A stretch of DNA of 64,000 nucleotides from Arthrobacter sp. V1I9 (GTDB lineage Bacteria; Actinomycetota; Actinomycetes; Actinomycetales; Micrococcaceae), in contig NZ_JAUSYU010000001.1 in NCBI RefSeq assembly GCF_030817075.1, forward strand, positions 3,038,001 through 3,102,000, given 5' to 3'. Below, one piece after another: positions 1 through 7,842 of the stretch. The translations under genes and the position numbers were made by a program. The number at the start of each line of letters is the position of its first letter. Within the stretch, counting starts at the first letter, position 1. The notes beneath the pieces were generated by a model that did no database searches, was not told the DNA's origin, and saw only the letters and a list, made by a program, of their open reading frames with translations.

Positions 1-863
1 TCGATTGCTGCCTGGATCTCGGCGTTCAGGTCGGCAGTGCCGTCCCACTGCTTGCCGTCGATGAAGACGGTGGGCGTCCCGGTGATGCCGGTATTCTCTG
101 CCAGCTGGGTGGAGTACTTCACGTAGGGGCGGAAAGTCTTCTCGTCCACGCAACTGTTGATGTCCGCACCGATGTCACTGGCCAGGGACTTCAGCTTGTC
201 GTCAGAGAGTCCTGCTCCGCCTTCGGCAGGCTGGTTGGCAAACAGAACGTCAACGTACTCGGCGTACTTTTCGGGCGCCTTGTCGGCTACGCAGGCCGCG
301 GCGTTGGCGGAACGCGAGGAGTAGTTGGTGCTGGACTGGCGGTCCAGGAAGCCCAGCGGGCGGTACTCCATGGTGATCTTGCCTTCATTGCGGAGCGTGG
401 TGAGCGCCTCGCTGTACGTGTTTTCGAACCGCAGGCAGACCGGGCAGATGAAGTCGATGTAGGCAACCACCTTCACCGGCTGGCCCGCTTCGGCCTCGGC
501 GCCGGGCGCCACCACAGGGCTTGGCTGTGCATCGGGCTTGGCCGGAAGGTTGGCCATGTCCACAGTGGCCGGGTCCGCCTTTTTGACCTCGGTGTTCGCC
601 AGCAGGGTCACACCGCCGTTGACGTTGGCGCTGGCCGGTACCGGCCCCTGGTCTGCAATGGGGGTGTTCTGCCGGATGCCGGTGGTCACCACCAAAGCGA
701 TAATCGCCAGGATGGCCACAACGGCCGCCACAATTCCCCACCCGATCAGCAGCTTGTTGCGCTTGTCCTTTTTAAGCTGGGCGTCACGGATCAGCCGCGC
801 TTTCTCGCGGGCCTCCGCGGTGCGCTCAGCTTTGGACTTACGTACTTCGTTTGCGGGGCTCAT
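1..863 (-). CDS. DsbA-family thioredoxin-fold protein, membrane-anchored (3' end outside window)
   Basis: Reads from an ATG at 863 leftwards off the window edge, so about 287 residues are visible and the C-terminus is missing. A charged cytoplasmic N-terminus (residues 1-36, rich in K/R/E) precedes one membrane segment at about 38-60. A Pro/Ala-rich linker follows, then a thioredoxin fold with a C-P-V-C redox pair at about residues 140-143 (context YIDFICPVC) and a T-G-T-P-T cis-proline loop near the visible end. By family this is an extracytoplasmic thiol:disulfide oxidoreductase of the DsbA_4/Thioredoxin_4 type; the substrate is unknown. It is divergent from otsA. The fold is clear, the exact role is not. 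Confidence 0.85.
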   Translation of the reverse strand, partial: MSPANEVRKSKAERTAEAREKARLIRDAQLKKDKRNKLLIGWGIVAAVVAILAIIALVVTTGIRQNTPIADQGPVPASANVNGGVTLLANTEVKKADPATVDMANLPAKPDAQPSPVVAPGAEAEAGQPVKVVAYIDFICPVCLRFENTYSEALTTLRNEGKITMEYRPLGFLDRQSSTNYSSRSANAAACVADKAPEKYAEYVDVLFANQPAEGGAGLSDDKLKSLASDIGADINSCVDEKTFRPYVKYSTQLAENTGITGTPTVFIDGKQWDGTADLNAEIQAAI

Positions 864-962
864 GTGTTCCTTGGGTCGATCGACGAGGGGGACCAATTCG
901 TGGCAACCCTCCCATTTTAGGGGAGAAAACTGAGAGCTTGCCTGTTCAAGTATTCTGCCGGA

Positions 963-991
963 TTGACCAGCGGACGAATAGCACGGAAGAT
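963..991 (+). promoter_or_regulatory. possible otsA promoter
   Basis: TTGACC at 963-968 and GAAGAT at 986-991, separated by 17 bases, 52 bases upstream of the otsA ATG. The -35 is good and the -10 is poor, so this is only a candidate. Confidence 0.3.
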
Positions 992-1042
992 TCCGTCCCG
1001 TTAGGGTGAACTAAGAGGCACAAGCAACCCCAGGGGGCCGCA

Positions 1043-2545
1043 ATGCAAACACCCGTCCAGGAAAAACCCTCCACCGCAGCCGGGTCCGGCGCCGCCGGCT
1101 CCGGCCAGAGCGGGCAAACAAAGTATGACTTCATGGTGGTCTCGAACAGGCTGCCCGTTGACCGCTGCGCTCCCGGCGAAAGCGGCGACGACGGCTCCGG
1201 CTGGCGCCGGTCCCCCGGCGGCCTGGTGACCGCACTGGCACCGATGATGACCAAAACCGACGGCGCATGGGTGGGCTGGCACGGCGCCCCGGACGAGACG
1301 GTACAGCCCTTCAGCCACGGCGGCATGGACCTGGTCCCGGTGCAGCTCAGCGCCGACGACGTCGAGCTCTATTACGAGGGTTTCTCCAATGCCACGCTGT
1401 GGCCGCTCTACCATGACGTCATCGCCCCGCCTGAGTTCCACCGGACGTGGTGGGACGCCTACCGCAAAGTCAACAGAAGGTTCGCCGACGCCGTCATACG
1501 CCATGCTGACGAGGGCGCCACGGTGTGGATCCAGGACTACCAGCTGCAGCTGGTGCCCCGGATGCTGCGGGAAGCGCGGCCGGACCTCCGGATCGGTTTC
1601 TTCAACCACATTCCGTTCCCCCCACCCGAGATCTTCGCGCAGCTGCCATGGCGGCAGGCCATCATCGACGGCCTCCTCGGCGCAGATCTGGTGGGCTTCC
1701 AGCGTGCCAGCGACGCCGGAAACTTCATGCGTTCGGCCCGCCGCTTCCTCGGCGCCAGCGTCAAGCAGCAGCAGGTGCACGTCAAGGGCCAAGACGGCGA
1801 AATCACGCACATCGCCCGTGCCCAGGCGTTCCCCATCTCCATCGACGTCCAGCAAATCAGCGAGCTGGCCCAAAAGCCGGAGATCATTGAGCGGGCGCGC
1901 CAGATCCGCCAGGACCTCGGCAACCCGAAAACCATCCTGCTGGGCGTGGACCGCCTGGACTACACCAAGGGCATCCGGCACCGGCTGAAGGCGTTCGAGG
2001 AGCTCCTGGCCGACGGCAAGCTGTCCGTGGCTGACGCCACCCTCATCCAGGTTGCCAGCCCCAGCCGCGAGCGCGTTGAGCAGTACCGGCTCCTGCGGGA
2101 GGAGGTGGAGGGCACTGTGGGCCACATCAACGGCACCTACGACACCCTCGAGAACACCGCGGTCCGGTACCTGCACCACAGCTACCCCGTGGAGGAGATG
2201 GTGGCCCTGTACCTGGCCGCCGACGTCATGCTGGTAACCGCACTGCGGGACGGCATGAACCTGGTGGCAAAGGAGTACGTCACGGCCCGCACCAACAACG
2301 ACGGCGCACTGGTGCTCAGCGAGTTCGCCGGTGCCGCCGACCAGCTCAAGCAGGCCCTCCTGATGAACCCGCACGACATCGATGGCCTGAAGGGCGCGAT
2401 CATGCGGGCTGTGGAGATGTCGCCCCGGGACGCCTCCCGGCGCATGCGGGCCATGCGCAAACAAATCCTTGAGCACGATGTGGACTACTGGTCCGCGGAA
2501 TTCCTGCGTGCCCTCGATGAGAAAGCAGTCCGCGATGACTCCTGA
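1043..2545 (+). CDS. otsA: alpha,alpha-trehalose-phosphate synthase
   Basis: GT20 enzyme of 500 aa that makes trehalose 6-phosphate from a nucleotide-activated glucose and glucose 6-phosphate in the cytoplasm. Visible family features in order are VVSNRLPVDR at about residues 32-41, the substrate loop GWHG near 77, VGFQRASDAGNF near 217, GVDRLDYTKGI near 300 (sugar-nucleotide site) and RDGMNLVAKEY near 407. A Ser/Gly/Ala-rich tail of about 25 residues precedes the fold. The start is ATG with AGGGGG at 1031-1036. The stop overlaps the otsB start by 11 bases, so the two are translationally coupled and form the OtsAB route. Confidence 0.97.
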   Translation: MQTPVQEKPSTAAGSGAAGSGQSGQTKYDFMVVSNRLPVDRCAPGESGDDGSGWRRSPGGLVTALAPMMTKTDGAWVGWHGAPDETVQPFSHGGMDLVPVQLSADDVELYYEGFSNATLWPLYHDVIAPPEFHRTWWDAYRKVNRRFADAVIRHADEGATVWIQDYQLQLVPRMLREARPDLRIGFFNHIPFPPPEIFAQLPWRQAIIDGLLGADLVGFQRASDAGNFMRSARRFLGASVKQQQVHVKGQDGEITHIARAQAFPISIDVQQISELAQKPEIIERARQIRQDLGNPKTILLGVDRLDYTKGIRHRLKAFEELLADGKLSVADATLIQVASPSRERVEQYRLLREEVEGTVGHINGTYDTLENTAVRYLHHSYPVEEMVALYLAADVMLVTALRDGMNLVAKEYVTARTNNDGALVLSEFAGAADQLKQALLMNPHDIDGLKGAIMRAVEMSPRDASRRMRAMRKQILEHDVDYWSAEFLRALDEKAVRDDS

Positions 2546-3377
2546 CGGCCGGGCCGGCAACGGCAAGTTGGCACTGACGCCGGAGCTTCGCGAGGCCCTC
2601 CGCCGAGTCGCTGCGACAGACCATCTGCTGGTGGCCATGGACTTCGACGGCACCATCGCGCCCATTGTGGGCCACGCCGACGACGCCCGCCCCCTTCCGC
2701 GCGCAGCCACGGCCTTCGCCGGGCTCGCCGTGCTGCCCCGCACGACGACGGCACTCATCTCGGGACGCGCCCTCGCCAGCCTCCGTACCGCAGCATCGCC
2801 GCCGGTGGATACCCTGCTGATCGGCAGCCACGGGGCAGAGGCCTGGCTGGGGCCGGGGTCTGCCGGCCTGTCGCTCGATGATGACCAAAAGGCTTTACTG
2901 GCCGAGGTCCGCAGCATCCTGGCGGAGATCGTCGCCGAGGCGCCCGGCACCATGCTAGAAGACAAGCCGGCCGGGGTGGTCCTGCATACCCGCCAGGCGG
3001 AGGACGACGTCGCACAGGACGCGGTTTCGGCCGCGCGTTCGCTGCTGCAGGACCGCAAGGGCGTCTTCCTCAAGGACGGAAAGCGGGTCCTGGAAACATC
3101 TGTGGTGAACGCCTCCAAGGGAGAGGGGGTTACGTTCCTGCGCCAGGTCACCGGGGCGACGGCCGTGCTGTTTGCCGGGGACGACACCACAGACGAGGAT
3201 GCGCTGGCCCGCCTGGAGCCAGGGGACGTGGGCGTGAAGGTGGGCCTTGATTTCACCCAGGCCCAGTACCGCGTGGAGGCACCCGTGCACGTGGCGGAGC
3301 TGCTGGAGGTGCTGCTTCACGAGCGGACCCTGGCTGTCGCCGAGGAAGACCAGCAGGGCTTCCAGGGCAGAAGTTGA
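2535..3377 (+). CDS. otsB: trehalose-phosphatase
   Basis: 280-aa HAD-superfamily phosphatase that removes phosphate from trehalose 6-phosphate to give trehalose. The nucleophile motif DFDGT is at residues 36-40, GSHGAEAW lies near 95, NASKGEG carries the motif-3 lysine, and GDDTTDEDA is the acidic metal-binding motif near the C-terminus. The ATG at 2535 was chosen because it starts just before the HAD domain; the frame is open upstream to 2469, but that stretch lies inside otsA and looks non-homologous. The 11-base overlap with otsA indicates a single operon. Confidence 0.95.
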   Translation: MTPDGRAGNGKLALTPELREALRRVAATDHLLVAMDFDGTIAPIVGHADDARPLPRAATAFAGLAVLPRTTTALISGRALASLRTAASPPVDTLLIGSHGAEAWLGPGSAGLSLDDDQKALLAEVRSILAEIVAEAPGTMLEDKPAGVVLHTRQAEDDVAQDAVSAARSLLQDRKGVFLKDGKRVLETSVVNASKGEGVTFLRQVTGATAVLFAGDDTTDEDALARLEPGDVGVKVGLDFTQAQYRVEAPVHVAELLEVLLHERTLAVAEEDQQGFQGRS

Positions 3378-3588
3378 GCAAGGTCATATGTGACGTCCGT
3401 AACATTTGGGACGAAAAGCACAACATCTGACATACTCTTGCTTGTGATGTGGCGCACAAGCACCGTGCGGCGTCACTTGGCGCTCTGAAGCCTTGGTTGA
3501 AGATCGTCTGCAGCACAAAACTGAACAAACATGAACCATTCACAACGGATCGTCCGGCACGTACCTGCCGGTGAAGGGATTGATAACT

Positions 3589-4671
3589 GTGGCTACAGTT
3601 ACTTTTGATAACGCTACGCGTCTGTACCCGGGCACAGAAAAGCCCGCCGTCGATAAGCTCAACATCGACATCGCCGATGGCGAATTCCTGGTCCTCGTTG
3701 GACCCTCCGGTTGCGGCAAGTCCACCTCCCTGCGCATGCTCGCCGGGCTCGAGGACGTCAACGCCGGCCGCATCCTCATTGGCGACCGGGACGTCACCGA
3801 CGTTCCGCCGAAGGACCGCGACATCGCGATGGTTTTCCAGAACTACGCGCTGTACCCCCACATGACTGTTGCCGACAACATGGGCTTCGCACTGAAGATC
3901 GCCGGCGTTTCCAAGGAGGAGCGCGCCGAGCGCGTCCGCGAAGCCGCCAAGCTCCTTGACCTCGAGCCTTACCTCGACCGCAAGCCGAAGGCACTCTCCG
4001 GCGGTCAGCGCCAGCGTGTTGCCATGGGCCGCGCCATCGTGCGTAACCCGCAGGTCTTCCTCATGGATGAGCCGCTGTCCAACCTGGACGCCAAGCTCCG
4101 TGTGCAGACCCGCACCCAGATCGCATCCCTGACCCGCCGCCTGGGCGTCACCACGGTATACGTGACGCACGACCAGGTCGAGGCAATGACCATGGGCGAC
4201 CGCGTGGCTGTGCTGAAGGACGGCCTGCTGATGCAGGTTGACACCCCGCGCAACCTCTACGACAAGCCCAAGAACGTCTTCGTTGCCGGCTTCATCGGCT
4301 CCCCCGCCATGAACCTGCTCGAACTGCCGGTTGTCGACGGCGGCGTACAGTTCGGCGGCACTGTTTACCCGGTACCCCGCTCCGTCCTCGAAGAGGCACA
4401 CGGCTCCACCGTGACCCTGGGCTCCCGCCCGGAGGACCTCGAGACCGCTCCGCACGGTGAAGGCCTGAAGGTAGAGGTCGACGTCGTCGAGGAGCTCGGT
4501 GCCGACGCTTACGTCTACGGCCACACCACGCTTGACGGCAAGGACCACGACATCGTGGCACGCGTCGACGGCCGCCGCCCCCCAATGAAGGGCGAGTCCA
4601 TCTACGTCCGTCCGCAGTCGGGCCACGTGCACCTGTTCGACACCAAGACCGGCCTGCGCCTGGGCGACTGA
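3589..4671 (+). CDS. sugar ABC transporter ATP-binding protein (MsiK/UgpC/MalK type)
   Basis: 360-aa ATPase that energises carbohydrate importers. Walker A GPSGCGKST is at residues 38-46, the Q-loop is in VFQNYALYPHMT, the signature LSGGQRQRVAMGRA is near 135, Walker B is FLMDEPLSNLDAK, and the switch His is in YVTHDQVEAM. A C-terminal TOBE/OB region of about 120 residues is typical of MsiK/MalK. The start is GTG at 3589, with a GAAGGGA ribosome-binding site at 3573-3579; a GTG at 3571 would be poorly placed. No permease or binding-protein gene is adjacent. In actinobacteria such orphan ATPases serve several unlinked sugar importers, and this is inferred here. Confidence 0.93.
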   Translation: MATVTFDNATRLYPGTEKPAVDKLNIDIADGEFLVLVGPSGCGKSTSLRMLAGLEDVNAGRILIGDRDVTDVPPKDRDIAMVFQNYALYPHMTVADNMGFALKIAGVSKEERAERVREAAKLLDLEPYLDRKPKALSGGQRQRVAMGRAIVRNPQVFLMDEPLSNLDAKLRVQTRTQIASLTRRLGVTTVYVTHDQVEAMTMGDRVAVLKDGLLMQVDTPRNLYDKPKNVFVAGFIGSPAMNLLELPVVDGGVQFGGTVYPVPRSVLEEAHGSTVTLGSRPEDLETAPHGEGLKVEVDVVEELGADAYVYGHTTLDGKDHDIVARVDGRRPPMKGESIYVRPQSGHVHLFDTKTGLRLGD

Positions 4672-4738
4672 TCCCCACCGGTACCCTAACCTCGCTTCGC
4701 TTCGGCCAGGGAACCCTGCCGGCGTGGGCCCTGGTTAG

Positions 4739-4780
4739 CGACGGCGGCCCTCCTTACTGGACGGCCGCCGTCGGCCTTTA
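4739..4780 (+). terminator. rho-independent terminator after the ABC ATPase gene
   Basis: Perfect 11-bp stem (CGACGGCGGCC at 4739-4749, GGCCGCCGTCG at 4763-4773) followed by GCCTTTA. It lies between two same-strand genes and separates their transcription units. Confidence 0.8.
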
Positions 4781-4834
4781 ACTGCGGCGGCGGAAGAATT
4801 AGCTGGCCACGCCTATGTACGGAAGAATTGGCTC

Positions 4835-6253
4835 ATGACCGAGGAATACAGCGCCCAGTGGCACGATGAACCCACCGACTATGCGCAGGTGGGGAAACTG
4901 CCCCGGTTCGTGGCTGCCAGCGCGGACGACGGCAAGCTCGCTTCGGTCTCCAGTTCCCTGAACATCACGGCAGCGGCGGCCGACCCTGAACTGCTCGACC
5001 TGCCGTGGCACATCGCGCTGGAGGACTGGCCGGCAGAGAACCTGGCCGCACTCCCCCGCGGCATCTCCCGGCACATCGTCCGCTTCGCCCACCTCGGCGG
5101 CTCCGTGATCGCCATCAAGGAAACCTCCGAGCACGTCGCCCGGCATGAATACCACATGCTCCGCAAGCTGGCCCGGCTGGACGTTCCGTGCGTGGAGCCC
5201 GTCGCCGTAATCACCGGCCGCACCACGCTGGACGGGCGTCCGCTGGACCCGGTGCTGGTGACCCGGCACCTGAAGTTCTCCATGCCGTACCGTGCCCTGT
5301 TCTCGCAGATGCTCCGCAAGGACACGCTCACCCGCCTCATTGACGCGCAGGCGCTGCTGATGGTGCGGCTGCACCTGATCGGTTTCTACTGGGGTGACGT
5401 TTCGCTGTCCAACACCCTGTTCCGCCGCGACGCCGGCGCCTTCGCGGCCTATTTGGTGGACGCGGAAACCGGTGAGCTCTACCCGGACCTGTCCACCGGC
5501 CAGCGCGAGTACGACCTGGAAATTGCCCGGGTGAACATCGCAGGCGAACTGATGGACCTGCTGGACGGCGGACTCATCGAGGAAAAAGTGGACCCCGTGG
5601 CCACCAGCGAGCTGATCATGGACAGCTACCGCCGCCTGTGGGCCGAGCTCACCGAAAAGGAATCCTTCGAACTGGGGGAACGCTGGCGCGTGAGTGCCCG
5701 CATCCGCCGGCTCAACGAACTCGGGTTCGACGTCGAGGAATACGCCATCAAGACCACCCAGAACGGGTCCACCATCCAGCTGCAGCCCAAGGTGGTGGAC
5801 GCCGGGCACCACCAGCGTCGCCTGCTGCGGCTCACGGGTATCGACGCGCAGGAGAACCAGGCGCGCCGGCTCCTGAACGACATGGACTCCTTCCGGGCGG
5901 ACAACAATCCGGACATGGATGAGGAGTACAGCGCGCACCTCTGGGTCAGCCAGATCTTCGAGCCGATCGTCCGATCCATTCCACGGGACCTCTCCGGCAA
6001 GCTCGAGCCCGCTGAGGTTGTGCACGAGGTCCTGGAGCACCGCTGGTACATGTCCGAAAAGCAGGAGCGGCACATCCCCCTGGCGGAAGCAGTGCAGTCC
6101 TACATTGACTCCATCCTCCGGCACCGCCGGGACGAGGCCGCGATCATGCTCAACCCTGACACCGGGATGCTGAAGATCCTCGAAGTGGAGACGGAAGAGT
6201 CACGCTACGGCGACGACGAGTCGATCGACGAGTACCCGGACTCGGACGACTAA
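4835..6253 (+). CDS. DUF4032 domain-containing protein
   Basis: 472-aa cytoplasmic protein without signal peptide or membrane segment. The N-terminal 260 residues look like the kinase-like fold of the RdoA/lipopolysaccharide-kinase group: VIAIKETSEHVARHEY resembles a nucleotide-binding Lys/Glu region, and HLIGFYWGDVSLSNTLF resembles a catalytic loop with D and N in place. The later half matches what I recall of DUF4032, and the tail is acidic (…SIDEYPDSDD). The biochemical role is unknown; a small-molecule kinase is an inference. It ends only 2 bases from the convergent FAD-oxidase gene. Confidence 0.85.
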   Translation: MTEEYSAQWHDEPTDYAQVGKLPRFVAASADDGKLASVSSSLNITAAAADPELLDLPWHIALEDWPAENLAALPRGISRHIVRFAHLGGSVIAIKETSEHVARHEYHMLRKLARLDVPCVEPVAVITGRTTLDGRPLDPVLVTRHLKFSMPYRALFSQMLRKDTLTRLIDAQALLMVRLHLIGFYWGDVSLSNTLFRRDAGAFAAYLVDAETGELYPDLSTGQREYDLEIARVNIAGELMDLLDGGLIEEKVDPVATSELIMDSYRRLWAELTEKESFELGERWRVSARIRRLNELGFDVEEYAIKTTQNGSTIQLQPKVVDAGHHQRRLLRLTGIDAQENQARRLLNDMDSFRADNNPDMDEEYSAHLWVSQIFEPIVRSIPRDLSGKLEPAEVVHEVLEHRWYMSEKQERHIPLAEAVQSYIDSILRHRRDEAAIMLNPDTGMLKILEVETEESRYGDDESIDEYPDSDD

Positions 6254-6255
6254 GG

Positions 6256-7626
6256 CTAAATCGCCTTCCCGGGATTCAGGATGCCGGCAGGATCGAACAG
6301 TTCCTTGATCCTGCGCTGGAGCTCCCGGACCGGTTCCGGCTGCTCCTGGCCCAGCCACCGCAGTTTGTACTGCCCTACGCCGTGTTCCCCGGTAATGGTT
6401 CCACCCATCTGCAGGGCTGCCGTGATGGATTCGTCCAGTACTTGCTGCAGCCGCGCCATTGCACCCGGATCCGCCTTGTTCTCCTTCCGGTTTATCCAGA
6501 AGGTGGGGTGCAGGTTGCCGTCACCGGCGTGTGCCACCACCTTCAGGTTCACACCGTTGCCGGCGGCCATGCCCTCAAGGGCAGCGACATAGTCAACGAG
6601 GCTCGAGCGGGGCACGGCGACATCCTCTCCCACCCGGTACTCGTCGTCGACTTCCACGCCCCGGCTGTGGCGCCGAAGCTCCACCAGCCGTTCTGCCTCC
6701 GTGCTGGCCTCGGTGGTGACAGTCGCCCCGCCGGCCTTCAGGACTTCCCGGACCACTTCCGCCTCGGCGGCAGCGCCGAAGCCGTCCGTCTGGATCAGGA
6801 GCAGCGACCGGCCGCGCGCCGTAAGGTCCGAGCCGTGGATCTCGTCCAGCTGGGCCAGCGTACCGCCGTCGAGCAATTCCATAATGGCGGGCTGGACCCG
6901 CGCCCTGCCCACGGCCAGTACGCCTGCGGCGGCGAGACGGAAGTCCGGGTAAAAGGCAGCAACAGTGTGCACTTCCCGGGGAAGGTACTTCAGGCGCACC
7001 GTCACTCCTACCACGATGCCGAGCGTTCCCTCCGAGCCGACGAACAGTCCGGTCAGGTCATAGCCTGCCACGCCCTTGAAGGTCTGGTGGCCGGTATGGA
7101 TGAGCGAGCCGTCCGCCAGCACTACGTCCAGCGCGAGGACCGAGTCCCTGGTGACTCCGTACTTGGCGCACCGCAGGCCGCCCGCGTTGGTGGCCACGTT
7201 GCCGCCAATCGTGGAGCTGCGGAAGCTGGCCGGGTCCGGCGCATACATCAGGCCATGCGCCGCTGCTGCCTCGTTGAGGACGGCGTTGATAACTCCCGGT
7301 TCCACCACTGCCGTTTCGTCGTCAGGATTCAGTTGCAGGATCCTGTCCATGCGCTCAAGGGACAGGATGATGCAGTCTTTGGTGGCGTGGGCGCCGCCGG
7401 ACACTCCCGTTCCGGCACCCCGCGGCACTATCGGCACGGCGCCGGCAGCGCAGATTTTCACCACTGCCTGTACGTCTGCCACTGATTCCGGGAACACCAC
7501 TGCCAGCGGGAGCTGGTAATCGAGGATGGGCGCCTGGTCCACCGCGTACCGGCTGAGGGTTGCTTCCGTCCGGTCCACCTGGCCGGCCGCCAGCGTGGTT
7601 TCCAGTTCCTCAACTACGCTTCCCAC
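6256..7626 (-). CDS. FAD-binding oxidase, GlcD/D-lactate dehydrogenase family
   Basis: 456-aa flavoprotein. The N-terminal PCMH-type FAD domain contains VPRGAGTGVSGG and NVATNAGGLRCAKYGVTRD. The C-terminal FAD-linked oxidase domain has VVAHAGDGNLHPTFW (metal/substrate His) and ITGEHGVGQYK. By family it oxidises a 2-hydroxy acid such as glycolate or D-lactate; the substrate cannot be read from sequence. The start is a GTG at 7626, chosen because GGAGG lies just upstream and the FAD fold begins about 35 residues later. The frame stays open to 8544, but that extension crosses the divergent promoter/operator region and the antisense of the GH13 gene. Confidence 0.9.
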   Translation of the reverse strand: MGSVVEELETTLAAGQVDRTEATLSRYAVDQAPILDYQLPLAVVFPESVADVQAVVKICAAGAVPIVPRGAGTGVSGGAHATKDCIILSLERMDRILQLNPDDETAVVEPGVINAVLNEAAAAHGLMYAPDPASFRSSTIGGNVATNAGGLRCAKYGVTRDSVLALDVVLADGSLIHTGHQTFKGVAGYDLTGLFVGSEGTLGIVVGVTVRLKYLPREVHTVAAFYPDFRLAAAGVLAVGRARVQPAIMELLDGGTLAQLDEIHGSDLTARGRSLLLIQTDGFGAAAEAEVVREVLKAGGATVTTEASTEAERLVELRRHSRGVEVDDEYRVGEDVAVPRSSLVDYVAALEGMAAGNGVNLKVVAHAGDGNLHPTFWINRKENKADPGAMARLQQVLDESITAALQMGGTITGEHGVGQYKLRWLGQEQPEPVRELQRRIKELFDPAGILNPGKAI

Positions 7627-7729
7627 GAAGCCTCCATCCGTCGTCGCACATGTCCCACCAGTGTAGGACGGCGCCTTGCGGCTTGAGGGCGGGCAGCTCC
7701 CAGCGGCGGTGCGAGGGTGAGCGATCTTT

Positions 7730-7743
7730 TGCAAGCGCTTCCA
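7730..7743. promoter_or_regulatory. LacI-family operator candidate 1
   Basis: TGCAAGCGCTTCCA, an imperfect 14-bp palindrome with the central CG typical of LacI-family sites. It sits in the divergent region between the FAD oxidase and the GH13 gene. Confidence 0.6.
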
Positions 7744-7796
7744 GTCCTGGACTGCTATAAGGCATTCCCGCTGGGCCATTACTCGCGCTAAAAGCA

Positions 7797-7810
7797 TGGA
7801 AGCGTTTCCA
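7797..7810. promoter_or_regulatory. LacI-family operator candidate 2
   Basis: TGGAAGCGTTTCCA, a near-perfect 14-bp palindrome 33 bases upstream of the GH13 start and 67 bp (start to start) from the first site. The likely ligand is the LacI regulator encoded just after the GH13 gene. Confidence 0.7.
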
Positions 7811-7842
7811 AGATTGGCTGTGAACAAGCTAAGCTTACTTCC

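Noticed and set aside
1001..3256. A 751-codon open frame on the minus strand opposite otsA-otsB
   Set aside because: It is antisense to two well-conserved enzymes, with no start signals or recognisable domain. Long antisense frames are usual in high-G+C codon bias.
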